Source: Bordetella genomosp. 10
Lineage (GTDB): Bacteria; Pseudomonadota; Gammaproteobacteria; Burkholderiales; Burkholderiaceae_B
DNA length: 64,000 bases
Direction: 5' to 3'
NCBI RefSeq assembly: GCF_002261225.1
Contig: NZ_NEVM01000001.1
Span: 682,001-746,000 of the forward strand
Shown one piece after another: positions 42,839-51,568 of the stretch. Position 1 is the stretch's first letter. Each line of letters starts with the position of its first letter. Position numbers and translations under genes: made by a program. The notes under the pieces are model-generated. The model saw only the letters and a program-made list of their open reading frames with translations, did not search any database and was not told the origin of the DNA.

Positions 42839-42881
42839 TTTCTGGAATTCTTCTTGTATATTTCTGGAATGTTTCTATAAA
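42839..42881 (+). promoter_or_regulatory. Promoter and direct repeats before the OmpR-type regulator
   Basis: TTTCTGGAAT occurs at 42839-42848 and again at 42861-42870, exactly 22 bp (two helical turns) apart, the spacing expected for tandem OmpR-family binding. It overlaps a promoter with TTGTAT (42854-42859), a 16-base spacer and TATAAA (42876-42881). Transcription would begin only a few bases before the ATG at 42895. The region also serves the divergent importer operon. Confidence 0.5.
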
Positions 42882-42894
42882 CGTATACCCTGTC

Positions 42895-43581
42895 ATGACT
42901 TACCCGATATTGATCGTGGAAGACGATGCGACCATCAGCACCATCGTTTCGGGATACCTGGAGTCGGAAGGATTCGTGTCCGAGGTGGCGCACAGCGGAC
43001 AGGAGGCCTTGCGGCGCGTGGCGGTTGGCCGCTATAGCCTGGTGCTGCTCGATCTGGGGCTGCCGGACGAGGACGGGCTGGCCGTCTTGCGCAAACTGCG
43101 CAGCCGTATTTCCGCGCCCGTCATGGTCGTCTCCGCCCGCAATTCGCTGGATGCCCGGTTGACCGCGTTCGAGTTGGGGGCCGCCGATATCCTGGCCAAG
43201 CCTTTCGATCCCCGGGAGCTGCGGTACCGGGTGCTGAACCTGATAGGGCGCGAACGGCAGGCGGAGTTGCCGGCGTGTTTCAGGATCGGCGATTGGACGA
43301 TGGACGCGGTGACCCGCACGATCACGGACGAAAACGGGCGGGACGCCGGCTTGACCAGCCAGGAGTTCGCCGTGTTGCTGCTGCTGGCCGGCGGCAACGG
43401 CAAGGTGTATTCACGCGGGCAGATTATCGATGCGGCCTCGGTTGCCTCCGAGCCGGAATCCGACCGGTCGGTGGACATCCTGATCAGCCGCATTCGCAAG
43501 AAACTTTCCGTCCGGCGCGATCATGCATGGCGGATAGTCACGGTGCGCGGGATCGGCTACCGGGCCGAGCGCGCGGCCTGA
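42895..43581 (+). CDS. OmpR/PhoB-family response regulator
   Basis: A 228-residue regulator. The receiver domain (YPILIVEDDATIS, phospho-Asp in LVLLDLGLPDEDG, VVSARNS, LAKPF) is followed by a winged-helix domain (LTSQEFAVLLLLAGGNGKVYSR... RSVDILISRIRKKL... TVRGIGYRAE). It is divergent from the importer/hydroxylase operon, its probable target. Its 3' end overlaps the convergent hybrid kinase gene by 44 bp. No ribosome site is visible and the likely start of transcription is very close, so a near-leaderless message is possible. Confidence 0.92.
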   Translation: MTYPILIVEDDATISTIVSGYLESEGFVSEVAHSGQEALRRVAVGRYSLVLLDLGLPDEDGLAVLRKLRSRISAPVMVVSARNSLDARLTAFELGAADILAKPFDPRELRYRVLNLIGRERQAELPACFRIGDWTMDAVTRTITDENGRDAGLTSQEFAVLLLLAGGNGKVYSRGQIIDAASVASEPESDRSVDILISRIRKKLSVRRDHAWRIVTVRGIGYRAERAA

Positions 43582-45955
43582 CTTTTTTCCGAGGCGGCGG
43601 CAGGAAGCGGTCCAGGATGAGAATGGCTTCCCGCGCGCATTGCGCCAGGTTGGCGCGGGCGGCTTCCAGGCTGTAGTCGCCGGTGATTCCCGTTGCCAGA
43701 CCCTGCTGCGCCTCGACCAGGACTTCCAGGGAGGAGGCTGCCTCGCGTAGCGCGAGAAATCCCAACTGGGCGGCATTGCCCTGCACCCGGTGCAGCAAGC
43801 CCGGAGATGGATAGGACGTTCCTTCCGGCATGCCGGCGATCAGCTTGTGCAGCAGATCGCGGGCGCTGCCGCAGGCGTCGGCGAAACGGCGCTCGCCGAT
43901 ATCCTTTCGCAGTCCTTCAAGCACCGCGGCCGGTCCCGCATGCCCCTCGGCATCTTCGGCGCCGGCGGCCGGCACGGCCTGCGCGGGCGGTGGCGCCGGG
44001 TCGGCCTGCGCGAACGCATTCTGCGCGGGGCGCCTCAGGCTGGTGCGCAGGACACGCCCCAGCTCGGCCAGGCGTAGCGGCTTCTCGATGACGCCGTCCA
44101 TGCCGGCATGCTCGCATCGCGTGCGCGTGTTGCCGGAGACATTGGCGGTAACGGCAATGATGCGAAGGTCGTCATGGCATTTTCCCCGCCGGGCGCGCAG
44201 CCGGCAGGCGACGTCGTAGCCGCTTTCTTCCGGCATTTCCAGATCCAGCAGCACCACGTCCAGCCGATCCGCCACGACCGCGTCGCAGGCATCGTCGCCG
44301 CTGGAAAGAATGCGCGGAATATGGCCGAGACGGTGCAGGAAATCCTCCGCGACATACATATTGAGCGGGTCGTCATCCAGCACGCCCACGCGCAGCGCCG
44401 CCGCGGGCGCGGTATATCCCGTCCCGTCCTCGGCGCCGGCGGACGGCGCGGAGTCGGCGGGGATGTCGAACCAGAACCGGGCGCCCCGGCCAGGATTGTT
44501 GCGCGCGTGAATGGCGCCGCCCATGGCGCCGACAAGTTGCCGGGATATTGCCAGCCCCAGGCCCGTGCTCTCCGCATTGTCGGGAGAGGCGCTGGCGAAG
44601 AACTCGAAGATATTGCCCAATAGGGAAGCCGGAATGCCCGAGCCCTCGTCGGACACCGTGTACTGCAAACTTCCTGCCTTGCGCTGCACGGAAATGCGTA
44701 CGGTCCCCGAGTCGGAATATTTGACGGCGTTGCTCACGAGATTGACCAATACCTGCACGACCCGGGCGCCGTCGATGCGCATTCTTGGCATGGCCTGGGC
44801 GGGCATGTCGTATTCCAGCCTGAGCCCGCGCTCCCGCGCGCGCTGGCTGAATTCCGCGTGCACCTGCAGGACAGGTTGCACGGGGTCCATGTCCGTGGGC
44901 GTGATGGTCACCCCATTCGCTTCGTTTTTCAGGTAGTCCAGGAGATCGGTCATGACGGCCGAAAGCCTGTTGCAGGAATCCAGCAGGAGCGTGCCCTGCC
45001 GCTGCTGGGCGGGCGAGACGGCGTCGAGCGCCAGCATCTGGGCAATGCCCAGCACGCCATTCAGTCCATTGCGCACTTCATGGCCGAAGATCGCCAGGAA
45101 TCGCGCCATGGAGCGGGACATGAACTCCGCCTGGCGGACGGAGCGGCGCAGCGAGCGTTCGCGGGCCTTCAACTGCGTGATGTCGGCGCGTACGCTGACG
45201 ACGCCTCCGGACCGCGTGCGGCGTTCGCTGACCCGTATCCACTTGCCGGTATCCAGATGCTGTTCGAAGAAGCCCACGCCATTGCGGTGGAAGTCGATTC
45301 TCCGCCTCAACCAGTCCTGGGGATCCTCGTTGATGACGAATTCCCCCGTGCGGACCGAACGGGTGGCGATTTCCTCGAAGGGAACGCCGCGATGCGCCAT
45401 CGCGCCGGCTGACGGGTAAATGCGGTAGTACTGTTCATTGGCGAGGATGAGCCTGTCCGCCTTGTCGAACAGCACGAAGGCTTCGGGAAGCGCGTCCAGG
45501 CTGCTTTCCAGCTCCGACAGGAAGTTCCATAGCGAGTGCACGCGGCCGTTGGCCACGGTCGTGTGTTGCAGAATCCCGCTTTCCGCGCCCGTGGCGGTCG
45601 CCACCAGGGACCTGCGCCCGGCCGTTATCGATATCTGTGCGGAAACGGGCGCGGCGGCCGGACGGGTGTTGGCGTGTTCAAGCGGGTTTCCGCTCCGGTC
45701 ATCCGGGGGCGATTCGCATGCGTGCGCATTCAAGAAATCGCGTAACTCGCCGGGAAGCTTATCCCAGGGCAGGGTGCGCGCGCGCCATCGTCCCATCGGA
45801 CGGTGCAGGGGACCTTCCAGCTTGAGCGAGATGCCGGGCCGGCAATGCCAGCGATAAGTCGGCGCGTCTCCACCGGACGCGAAGGAGGGAGGAGCTTGCG
45901 AGAACTCGTACACGGCATTGTTTCGCAGGCGGCGACGGCCGCCGGCCAGGACCAA
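43538..45955 (-). CDS. Hybrid sensor histidine kinase (PAS-HisKA-HATPase-REC-HPt)
   Basis: An 805-residue cytoplasmic hybrid kinase starting at TTG, chosen because AGGA lies 7 bases upstream. After about 130 poorly conserved residues comes a PAS domain (LDALPEAFVLFDKADRLILAN). Then come HisKA with His in IFGHEVRNGLNGVLG, a HATPase (NLVSNAVKYSDSG, DEGSGIP, GLGLAISRQL), a receiver with Asp in VVLLDLEMPEESG, and a C-terminal HPt-like domain (LLHRVQGNAAQLGF) in which the usual Lys after His is Gln. No membrane helices are evident. Convergent with the OmpR-type regulator, it is the likely partner; a phosphorelay from REC to HPt to the regulator is inferred. Confidence 0.88.
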   Translation of the reverse strand: MVLAGGRRRLRNNAVYEFSQAPPSFASGGDAPTYRWHCRPGISLKLEGPLHRPMGRWRARTLPWDKLPGELRDFLNAHACESPPDDRSGNPLEHANTRPAAAPVSAQISITAGRRSLVATATGAESGILQHTTVANGRVHSLWNFLSELESSLDALPEAFVLFDKADRLILANEQYYRIYPSAGAMAHRGVPFEEIATRSVRTGEFVINEDPQDWLRRRIDFHRNGVGFFEQHLDTGKWIRVSERRTRSGGVVSVRADITQLKARERSLRRSVRQAEFMSRSMARFLAIFGHEVRNGLNGVLGIAQMLALDAVSPAQQRQGTLLLDSCNRLSAVMTDLLDYLKNEANGVTITPTDMDPVQPVLQVHAEFSQRARERGLRLEYDMPAQAMPRMRIDGARVVQVLVNLVSNAVKYSDSGTVRISVQRKAGSLQYTVSDEGSGIPASLLGNIFEFFASASPDNAESTGLGLAISRQLVGAMGGAIHARNNPGRGARFWFDIPADSAPSAGAEDGTGYTAPAAALRVGVLDDDPLNMYVAEDFLHRLGHIPRILSSGDDACDAVVADRLDVVLLDLEMPEESGYDVACRLRARRGKCHDDLRIIAVTANVSGNTRTRCEHAGMDGVIEKPLRLAELGRVLRTSLRRPAQNAFAQADPAPPPAQAVPAAGAEDAEGHAGPAAVLEGLRKDIGERRFADACGSARDLLHKLIAGMPEGTSYPSPGLLHRVQGNAAQLGFLALREAASSLEVLVEAQQGLATGITGDYSLEAARANLAQCAREAILILDRFLPPPRKKVRPRARPGSRSRAP

Positions 45956-46015
45956 ATACGTATCCTAGCCATGTGCGCGCTGCCGTGGCAACGTAGAGGT
46001 ATCCCCGATGCGGCT

Positions 46016-47758
46016 TCAAGCCCCCCGCCGCCCCAGCACCTCTTCCCGCGGCCCCGCATCGACCACCCTCCCGGCTTCCAGCACGACGACGGTGTCGAAG
46101 CGGGCGAGCAGGCTGGGGCGGTGCACCGAGGCGATGATGCAGGCGTTGGGGAAGGCGGCGTCCATGCGGTCGAAGACGTGGCCTTCGGCCGTGGGGTCGA
46201 GCGCGCTGGTGGGTTCGTCCAGCAGCAGGATGGAACTGCCGTGGGCGGCCAGCACGCCGCGCGACAAGGCCAGGCGCTGCCGCTGGCCGCCGGAGAGATT
46301 GCTGCCCCGTTCGTTCAGTCCGCTGGCCAGTCCATCCGGCATGCGTTGCAGCACCTCGTCGAACACGCCCGTGTGCACCGCCGATTCAAGCGCCTGCGCG
46401 TCGGCCGGTTCGCCGAAGGTCAGGTTTTCCTGCACGCTCGCCTCGAACACCTCGGCCTCTTGCGGGATGAGGGTGGCCAGCGTGCGCAGCTCGGCCCAGT
46501 CCACCGGCTGGCCGTCGCGCAGCAGTTCGCCTTCTTGGGGCGGGTACAGGCCGGCCAGGGTGCGCAGCAGCGTGCTCTTGCCGCCGCCGCTGGGGCCGAT
46601 GAGCGCCACGCGCGCGCCGCGCCGCAGTTGCAGGTTCACGCCATGCAGGCCGCCCCGCGCGTTGTCGGCATAGCGCCAGGTGGCGCCGCGCAGTTCCAGG
46701 GTCTGCCACGGCGCCTCGGGGATGACCGCGGGGATGGCCGCCTCGGGGTCGCCGGGCGCGTGCCAGATCGGCTCGGCGCTGCCGTAGTCGGTGTGCATGC
46801 GCGCGAAGCTCTGGAAGTTCGCGGCCATCGCGCCGACCACCTGGGCGGCCTGCTGCGCGTATTGGTAGATCATGAAGACGGTGCCCAGCAGCACGGCCTG
46901 CCCGGGTTCGCGATTGCGCAGCACGTATTCCACCACCAGTATCCACGTAAGCCCCATGCCCAGGATGTCCACGGCGAACCACTTGCCTTCGGTCACGGTG
47001 ACCGAGCGGCGCAGCGGCACCATGATGGCATCCATGCGGCGGCCCAGCAGTTTGCGCGAAGCCGCCTGTAGCCGCAGGCCGATGACCGTGCCGGCGTTGC
47101 CGACGAAGTCGAGCAGCGCGGCGGCATAGCGGCGCTCTTCGTCGTTCTCCGCGCGCGCCAATTGCATGAGCGTGCGGTCGAAACGCAGGATGATGACGGC
47201 GATGACGATGTAGCCGCTGATCGCGATGGCGCCGCTGACGTAGGACAGCAGGGCCAGCGCGACCAGCGGGCCGACGAAGTTGAAAATACTTTGCAGGTAG
47301 CCGAACTGGTTCTGCGCGAAGTCGGACAGCGCGCGGCTGGACTGCATCACGCGGTGCTGCAATTCGCCGGAATGCCGGCCGTCGCGCCACGCCAGCGGCG
47401 CCGCCGCGATGCGCGCATACAACTGGTCGGCCAGGCGCGTGCGCACCTGCACCCCCACGTTGCGTTCCAGGATGCGCCCCGGGCCGTGCAGGAACCACGA
47501 CAGCAGGTAGATGAGGACGAGATAGACGATCCAGCGGCCGGACGTCATCATGTCGCCCTGCTGCAGGGCGTTGATGGCGTGGGACGCCAGCCAGGGCATG
47601 GTCAGCCGCAGCAGTTGCGCCGCCGAAAGCAGGCCGGCGGCGCCCAGCAATTGCGGGCGCTTGCCCTGCGCGTGGCGCCAGAGGGCGGCATAGAGTTCGC
47701 GGGCGGCGTTGCCCAGGCTGGTGGAAGGCTTACGGGTGGCGGATGCGGATTTGGTCAC
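46016..47758 (-). CDS. ABC exporter half-transporter (permease fused to ATPase)
   Basis: About 580 residues; the start is uncertain. GTG at 47758 (VTKSASATRK) is preferred; a TTG at 47827 would add 23 residues, and neither has a good ribosome site. Six predicted helices (about 30-320) are followed by an ATPase with Walker A IGPSGGGKST, signature [14 protein letters not shown] and Walker B ILLLDEPTSALD. The gene follows the His-rich PadR gene on the same strand. Across the operator it faces a second exporter gene, so the two may form a heterodimer. Its last 94 bp are duplicated near 35.1 kb. Cargo unknown; drug, peptide or metal-chelate export is possible. Confidence 0.88.
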   Translation of the reverse strand: MTKSASATRKPSTSLGNAARELYAALWRHAQGKRPQLLGAAGLLSAAQLLRLTMPWLASHAINALQQGDMMTSGRWIVYLVLIYLLSWFLHGPGRILERNVGVQVRTRLADQLYARIAAAPLAWRDGRHSGELQHRVMQSSRALSDFAQNQFGYLQSIFNFVGPLVALALLSYVSGAIAISGYIVIAVIILRFDRTLMQLARAENDEERRYAAALLDFVGNAGTVIGLRLQAASRKLLGRRMDAIMVPLRRSVTVTEGKWFAVDILGMGLTWILVVEYVLRNREPGQAVLLGTVFMIYQYAQQAAQVVGAMAANFQSFARMHTDYGSAEPIWHAPGDPEAAIPAVIPEAPWQTLELRGATWRYADNARGGLHGVNLQLRRGARVALIGPSGGGKSTLLRTLAGLYPPQEGELLRDGQPVDWAELRTLATLIPQEAEVFEASVQENLTFGEPADAQALESAVHTGVFDEVLQRMPDGLASGLNERGSNLSGGQRQRLALSRGVLAAHGSSILLLDEPTSALDPTAEGHVFDRMDAAFPNACIIASVHRPSLLARFDTVVVLEAGRVVDAGPREEVLGRRGA

Positions 47759-47878
47759 GTGCTGGCGGTCGGCTTGGGTTGATGCCCCTCGAGCGGGCGG
47801 TCGGACAACGCTCGTTCGGTCAAGCAAAGCAGGGCGTTAGCCTACTACATACGCCGCGCGCGTTCGCCGCCCGCGGCG

Positions 47879-48520
47879 TCAGCCCCGGGGCGCCGGACCG
47901 CCTTCCGCGCCGGCCGCCGTGCCCTCGATCTCCGCGGCCGCGCGCAGGAGGATGGCGGCCACGCGGCGCTGTTCTTCCTGCGGCGCGTCGCTTTTTTGCA
48001 GCAGGGCGCGCTTCAGGCGCCTGCGCGCCTCGACGAATTCCGGCAGCCACGCGCCGCCGGGGTTTTCGCCGTCCTCGGCCATGGCCCCGCGCAGGTACTT
48101 CATTTTCCGCGCCAGCAGCGCCAGATCCTGGAACATCTCGTCCAGCCGCTGCTGCCGCGCCTGCACGAAGCGCCTGCCTTCTTCCGACAAGCGGTACGAC
48201 TTCTTGTTGCCTACGACGTCGGCCTCGACCAGGCCCAGTTCGTGCACATAGGTCAGCGCCGGGTAGATCACGCCGGGGCTGGGCACGTAGGCGCCTTCGC
48301 TGCGCGTCTCCAGCGCCTTGATCAATTCGTAGCCGTGGCTGTCGCCGCCGGCCAGCAGGCCCAGCAGCATCAGTTGCAGGTCTTCCGACGAAAACCGGCG
48401 CCCGCGCATCAGCTCGCCGCGGCCGCCGAAATCTCCATGGCGGCCATGGCCGCCGCGCCCGTGTTCGTCGCGCCGGGGCGCGTGATGGCCCGGGCAATGC
48501 GTGTGGTGGCGATGTCTCAT
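47879..48520 (-). CDS. PadR-family regulator with His-rich N-terminus (YqjI-like)
   Basis: A 213-residue PadR regulator. The N-terminal 40 residues are His- and Gly-rich (MRHRHHTHCPGHH... GRGGHGRHGDFGGRG), as in E. coli YqjI, a nickel-responsive PadR protein. The winged helix follows (QLMLLGLLAGGDSHGYELIKAL, GVIYPALTYVHELGLVEAD), then a dimerisation helix region. The ATG has GGGAG 6 bases upstream; that site abuts the GATAT operator array, so autorepression is likely. It probably represses both flanking ABC exporter genes and responds to a metal or toxic ligand. Confidence 0.9.
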   Translation of the reverse strand: MRHRHHTHCPGHHAPRRDEHGRGGHGRHGDFGGRGELMRGRRFSSEDLQLMLLGLLAGGDSHGYELIKALETRSEGAYVPSPGVIYPALTYVHELGLVEADVVGNKKSYRLSEEGRRFVQARQQRLDEMFQDLALLARKMKYLRGAMAEDGENPGGAWLPEFVEARRRLKRALLQKSDAPQEEQRRVAAILLRAAAEIEGTAAGAEGGPAPRG

Positions 48521-48530
48521 GAACAACTCC

Positions 48531-48575
48531 CATATCGTAAGATATGTCGTATGATATGTCTTAAGATATATATCG
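48531..48575. promoter_or_regulatory. GATAT operator array between PadR and the second exporter
   Basis: GATAT occurs at 48541, 48553 and 48565, exactly 12 bp apart, within GATATGTCGTAT and GATATGTCTTAA units. An inverted ATATC-GTAA-GATAT element precedes them, and the last unit forms a near-perfect 18-bp palindrome centred on TCTTAAGA. It is a strongly AT-rich island between divergent genes and is the obvious binding site for the adjacent PadR protein. Confidence 0.6.
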
Positions 48576-48603
48576 TCAATCGACTGGTCTATCGACTATC
48601 GCT

Positions 48604-50406
48604 ATGAAACGTGTCTCCTTCTTCTTCACCCAGGCCGTCCAGGCGATAAGCCTGGTCTGGAACACCTCCCGGATCCTGTTCCTGGGATTGATCGTGGCCA
48701 CCATCGCCGCCGGCGCCTTGCCCGCCTGCGCGGCATGGATCGGACAGCACATCGTCGACGCCGTGGTCGCCGCCATCCAGCTCCGTTCGCGGACCGGCAG
48801 CGCGCCGCTATGGCCCGTACTGCGCTATGTCCTGCTGGAAGCCGGCGCGCTCATCCTGCTGGCCGCCATGCAACGCGCGCTTTCCGTCCAGCAGTCGCTG
48901 CTGCGCGTGCAACTGGGCCAGAAGGTGAACATGCTGATCCTGGAAAAGGCCCAGCAGTTCTCGCTCATCCAGTTCGAGGACGCCGAGTTCTACGACCGCC
49001 TGGTGCGCATCCGGCGCGACGCCTCCACCCGCCCGCTGTCCCTGATCATGAAGTCGCTGGGACTGGTGCTGAACCTGATCCTGCTGGCCAGCTTCGCCGT
49101 GCTGCTGGTGCATTTTTCGCCCTGGGTCTTGCTGCTGCTGGTCGCGGGCGCCTTGCCCGTGTTCGCGTCCGAGGCGCATTTCTCCGGCAACGCCTTTCGC
49201 CTGTTCAGCCGGCGCGCGCCGGAAAGCCGGCAGCAGAACTACATAGAAAGCCTGTTGTCCCAGGAGGCCAATATCAAGGAAGTGAAGATATTCGGCTTCG
49301 CGCCGCTGCTGCTGCAACGCTACCGGGACACCTACGCGCGGCTGTATGCGGAAGACCGGCGCCTGACGCTGCGCCGCGACGGCTGGGGGTTCGTGCTGGG
49401 GCTTTTCGGCACCGCGGCCTTCTATGGCGCTTATGCCTGGGTTGCCTTCGACACCGTGCAGGGCCTGATCTCCCTGGGCCAGATGACGATGTACCTGGCG
49501 TTGTTCCGCCAGGGCCAGTCGGCGATCAGTTCGGGGCTGACCGCGATAAGCGGGCTGTATGAGGACGGGCTTTATCTATCCAACCTGCACGACTACCTGG
49601 CCCATCCCGTCGCGCCGCGAACCGGCACCTTGACGCAGGGCGTGCGGCCGGGCGACGGCTTGCGCTGCGAAAACGTCGGCTTCACCTATCCGGGCGCCGG
49701 CGAGCCCGCGCTGCGCAATATCGACCTGCACCTGGCCCCGGGCCGCAGCCTGGCGCTGGTGGGTGAAAACGGTTCCGGCAAGACCACCATGATCAAGCTG
49801 CTGACGCGCCTGTACCGCCCCGACCAGGGCCGCATCCTGCTGGACGGCAGCGATCTCCAGGATTGGGAGGAGGACGCCTTGCGCCGCCGTATCGGCGTCA
49901 TCTTCCAGGACTTCATCCGCTATCAATTGCCGGTCAGCGAGAACCTGGGCGTGGGCGACGTGCGGGCCTTCGGCGAGGAGGCCCGCTGGCGCGAGGCCGC
50001 CGGCCAGGGCGCGGCGGCGGAATTCATCGAGCGGCTGGAGCACGGCTATGCGACGCAGCTCGGACGCTGGTTCGCGGGCGGCCAGGAACTGTCGGGCGGC
50101 CAGTGGCAGAAGATCGCCCTGTCGCGCGCCTACATGCGCCGCGACGCGGACATCCTGGTGCTGGACGAACCCACCGCGGCCCTGGACGCGGCCGCCGAGG
50201 CCGAGGTGTTCGAGCATTTCCGCAAGCATGCGCAGGGCCGCATGACGCTCCTGATATCGCACCGCTTCTCCAGCGTCAGGAACGCGGACGAGATCCTGGT
50301 GCTCGATCGCGGCCGCATCCTGGAGCGCGGCGATCACCAGGAACTGATGAAGCTGGACGGACGGTACGCCCACCTGTTCGATCTGCAGGCGCGGGGATAC
50401 CGGTAG
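48604..50406 (+). CDS. ABC exporter half-transporter (permease fused to ATPase)
   Basis: A 600-residue exporter. Transmembrane region at about 15-310; the ATPase has Walker A VGENGSGKTT, Q-loop VIFQDFIRYQ, an unusual signature LSGGQWQKIALSRA and Walker B ILVLDEPTAALD, then the switch His in LISHRFSSV. It is divergent from the PadR gene across the GATAT array and so is likely induced when PadR lets go. No ribosome site is evident before the ATG, which lies just 29 bp from the array. Pairing with the exporter at 46016 is possible. Confidence 0.9.
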   Translation: MKRVSFFFTQAVQAISLVWNTSRILFLGLIVATIAAGALPACAAWIGQHIVDAVVAAIQLRSRTGSAPLWPVLRYVLLEAGALILLAAMQRALSVQQSLLRVQLGQKVNMLILEKAQQFSLIQFEDAEFYDRLVRIRRDASTRPLSLIMKSLGLVLNLILLASFAVLLVHFSPWVLLLLVAGALPVFASEAHFSGNAFRLFSRRAPESRQQNYIESLLSQEANIKEVKIFGFAPLLLQRYRDTYARLYAEDRRLTLRRDGWGFVLGLFGTAAFYGAYAWVAFDTVQGLISLGQMTMYLALFRQGQSAISSGLTAISGLYEDGLYLSNLHDYLAHPVAPRTGTLTQGVRPGDGLRCENVGFTYPGAGEPALRNIDLHLAPGRSLALVGENGSGKTTMIKLLTRLYRPDQGRILLDGSDLQDWEEDALRRRIGVIFQDFIRYQLPVSENLGVGDVRAFGEEARWREAAGQGAAAEFIERLEHGYATQLGRWFAGGQELSGGQWQKIALSRAYMRRDADILVLDEPTAALDAAAEAEVFEHFRKHAQGRMTLLISHRFSSVRNADEILVLDRGRILERGDHQELMKLDGRYAHLFDLQARGYR

Positions 50407-50407
50407 G

Positions 50408-50423
50408 CCGGACGCGAGTCCGG
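50408..50423. terminator. Hairpin between convergent exporter and Bug genes
   Basis: CCGGAC-GCGA-GTCCGG gives a 6-bp stem with a GNRA-type tetraloop directly after the exporter stop. A wider GGCCGG/CCGGCC pair encloses it. There is no T-run. Confidence 0.35.
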
Positions 50424-50445
50424 GCGCACGGACCCCGGCGCCGGC

Positions 50446-51471
50446 CTATGCCGTCTGTTCCAGCTTGAACCGGTGGACCAGGTCCTGCCACATGGCGTGT
50501 TCCCGCACGACGTATTTCTGGAAGTCCTCGGTGCTGCCGCCCACCGGCACGGCATGGAAGGTGTCCATCCACTTCCGCACTTTCTCGTCCTTCAGGGCGA
50601 CGTTGAATCCCTCGTTGAGCCTGTCCACCGCTTCCTTCGGCACGCCGGCCGGACCGAATATGCCTTGCCAGGAATTGAGCGGCTGGGGCGAGGCGCCCGC
50701 CTCGACGATGGTGACCGCGTCGGGCAGCGCCGGCGACCGCTGGGCCGTCGTCACCAGCAGCGCCCGCGCCCGTCCGTCGTTGACCAGCGGCATGGCGTCG
50801 GCGATGTTGAGCACCGCCACCTGGATCAGGCCGCCCATGAAGTCCTGCATGGCCGGCGTGACGCCGCGGTAGGGAACGTGGGTCAGTCCCAGCTTGAAGG
50901 CGGTCGACACCAATTCGCCGGTGATCTGGTTCGAGGTCGCGACGCCGGGCGTCGCGTACGCGGTGCCGGGTTTCTTGCGGGCCCAGGCGACGAACTCGTC
51001 CATGTTCTTCGCCGGCACGGACGCATGCACCAGCAGGACGTTGGGCTGGTCCGTCAGGTGGATGATGGGCGTGAGGTCTTGCAGCGCCCGGTAAGGCATC
51101 TTGTCGCCCATCACCGCGGGCTGCACCGCCAGCGTGCCGACGTGCGCCATGCAGAAGGTATAGCCGTCGCCGCGCGCATGGGCCACGCTGGCAACGCCGA
51201 TCATGCCGCCGGCGCCGTCGCGGTTCTCGACCACGACGGGCTGGCCCAGGAAGGTCGACAGCGGCTCGGCCATCAGCCGCGCGAAGGCGTTGATCGACGC
51301 GCCCGGCGGGAAGACGATGACGAACCTGACGGGCTGGGTGGGCCAGTTGCCCTTCGCCGCCCGTCCCTTGGGCATTCCCAGGGTCATCAGCGAAAGGCCG
51401 CCTAGGCCCGCCAGGACGCGGCGCCGGCCGCGGGTGGTGCTGCTTTCCTTGCTGCTTGCTTCATCGAACAT
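50446..51471 (-). CDS. Bug/TctC-family periplasmic binding protein
   Basis: A 341-residue Bug receptor. The N-terminus TTRGRRRVLAGLGGLSLMTLG shows a twin-arginine-like signal instead of the usual Sec signal. Family motifs are PTQPVRFVIVFPPGASINAFAR, VVENRDGAGGMIGVASVA and VPYRGVTPAMQDFMGGLIQVA. AAGGGGAA precedes the ATG. It lies downstream of the oxygenase-like gene on the same strand with a 97-bp gap, which suggests uptake or sensing of that enzyme's carboxylate substrate. Confidence 0.92.
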   Translation of the reverse strand: MFDEASSKESSTTRGRRRVLAGLGGLSLMTLGMPKGRAAKGNWPTQPVRFVIVFPPGASINAFARLMAEPLSTFLGQPVVVENRDGAGGMIGVASVAHARGDGYTFCMAHVGTLAVQPAVMGDKMPYRALQDLTPIIHLTDQPNVLLVHASVPAKNMDEFVAWARKKPGTAYATPGVATSNQITGELVSTAFKLGLTHVPYRGVTPAMQDFMGGLIQVAVLNIADAMPLVNDGRARALLVTTAQRSPALPDAVTIVEAGASPQPLNSWQGIFGPAGVPKEAVDRLNEGFNVALKDEKVRKWMDTFHAVPVGGSTEDFQKYVVREHAMWQDLVHRFKLEQTA

Positions 51472-51568
51472 GCGGTTCCCCTTGCTCGTTCACGCGCTCA
51501 CGCGCTTGTGCGCTTCGGCATCGTCGTCCGCGCGCGTATTTTCCCGTGCTCCGCTCTCAGGCCCGGTC

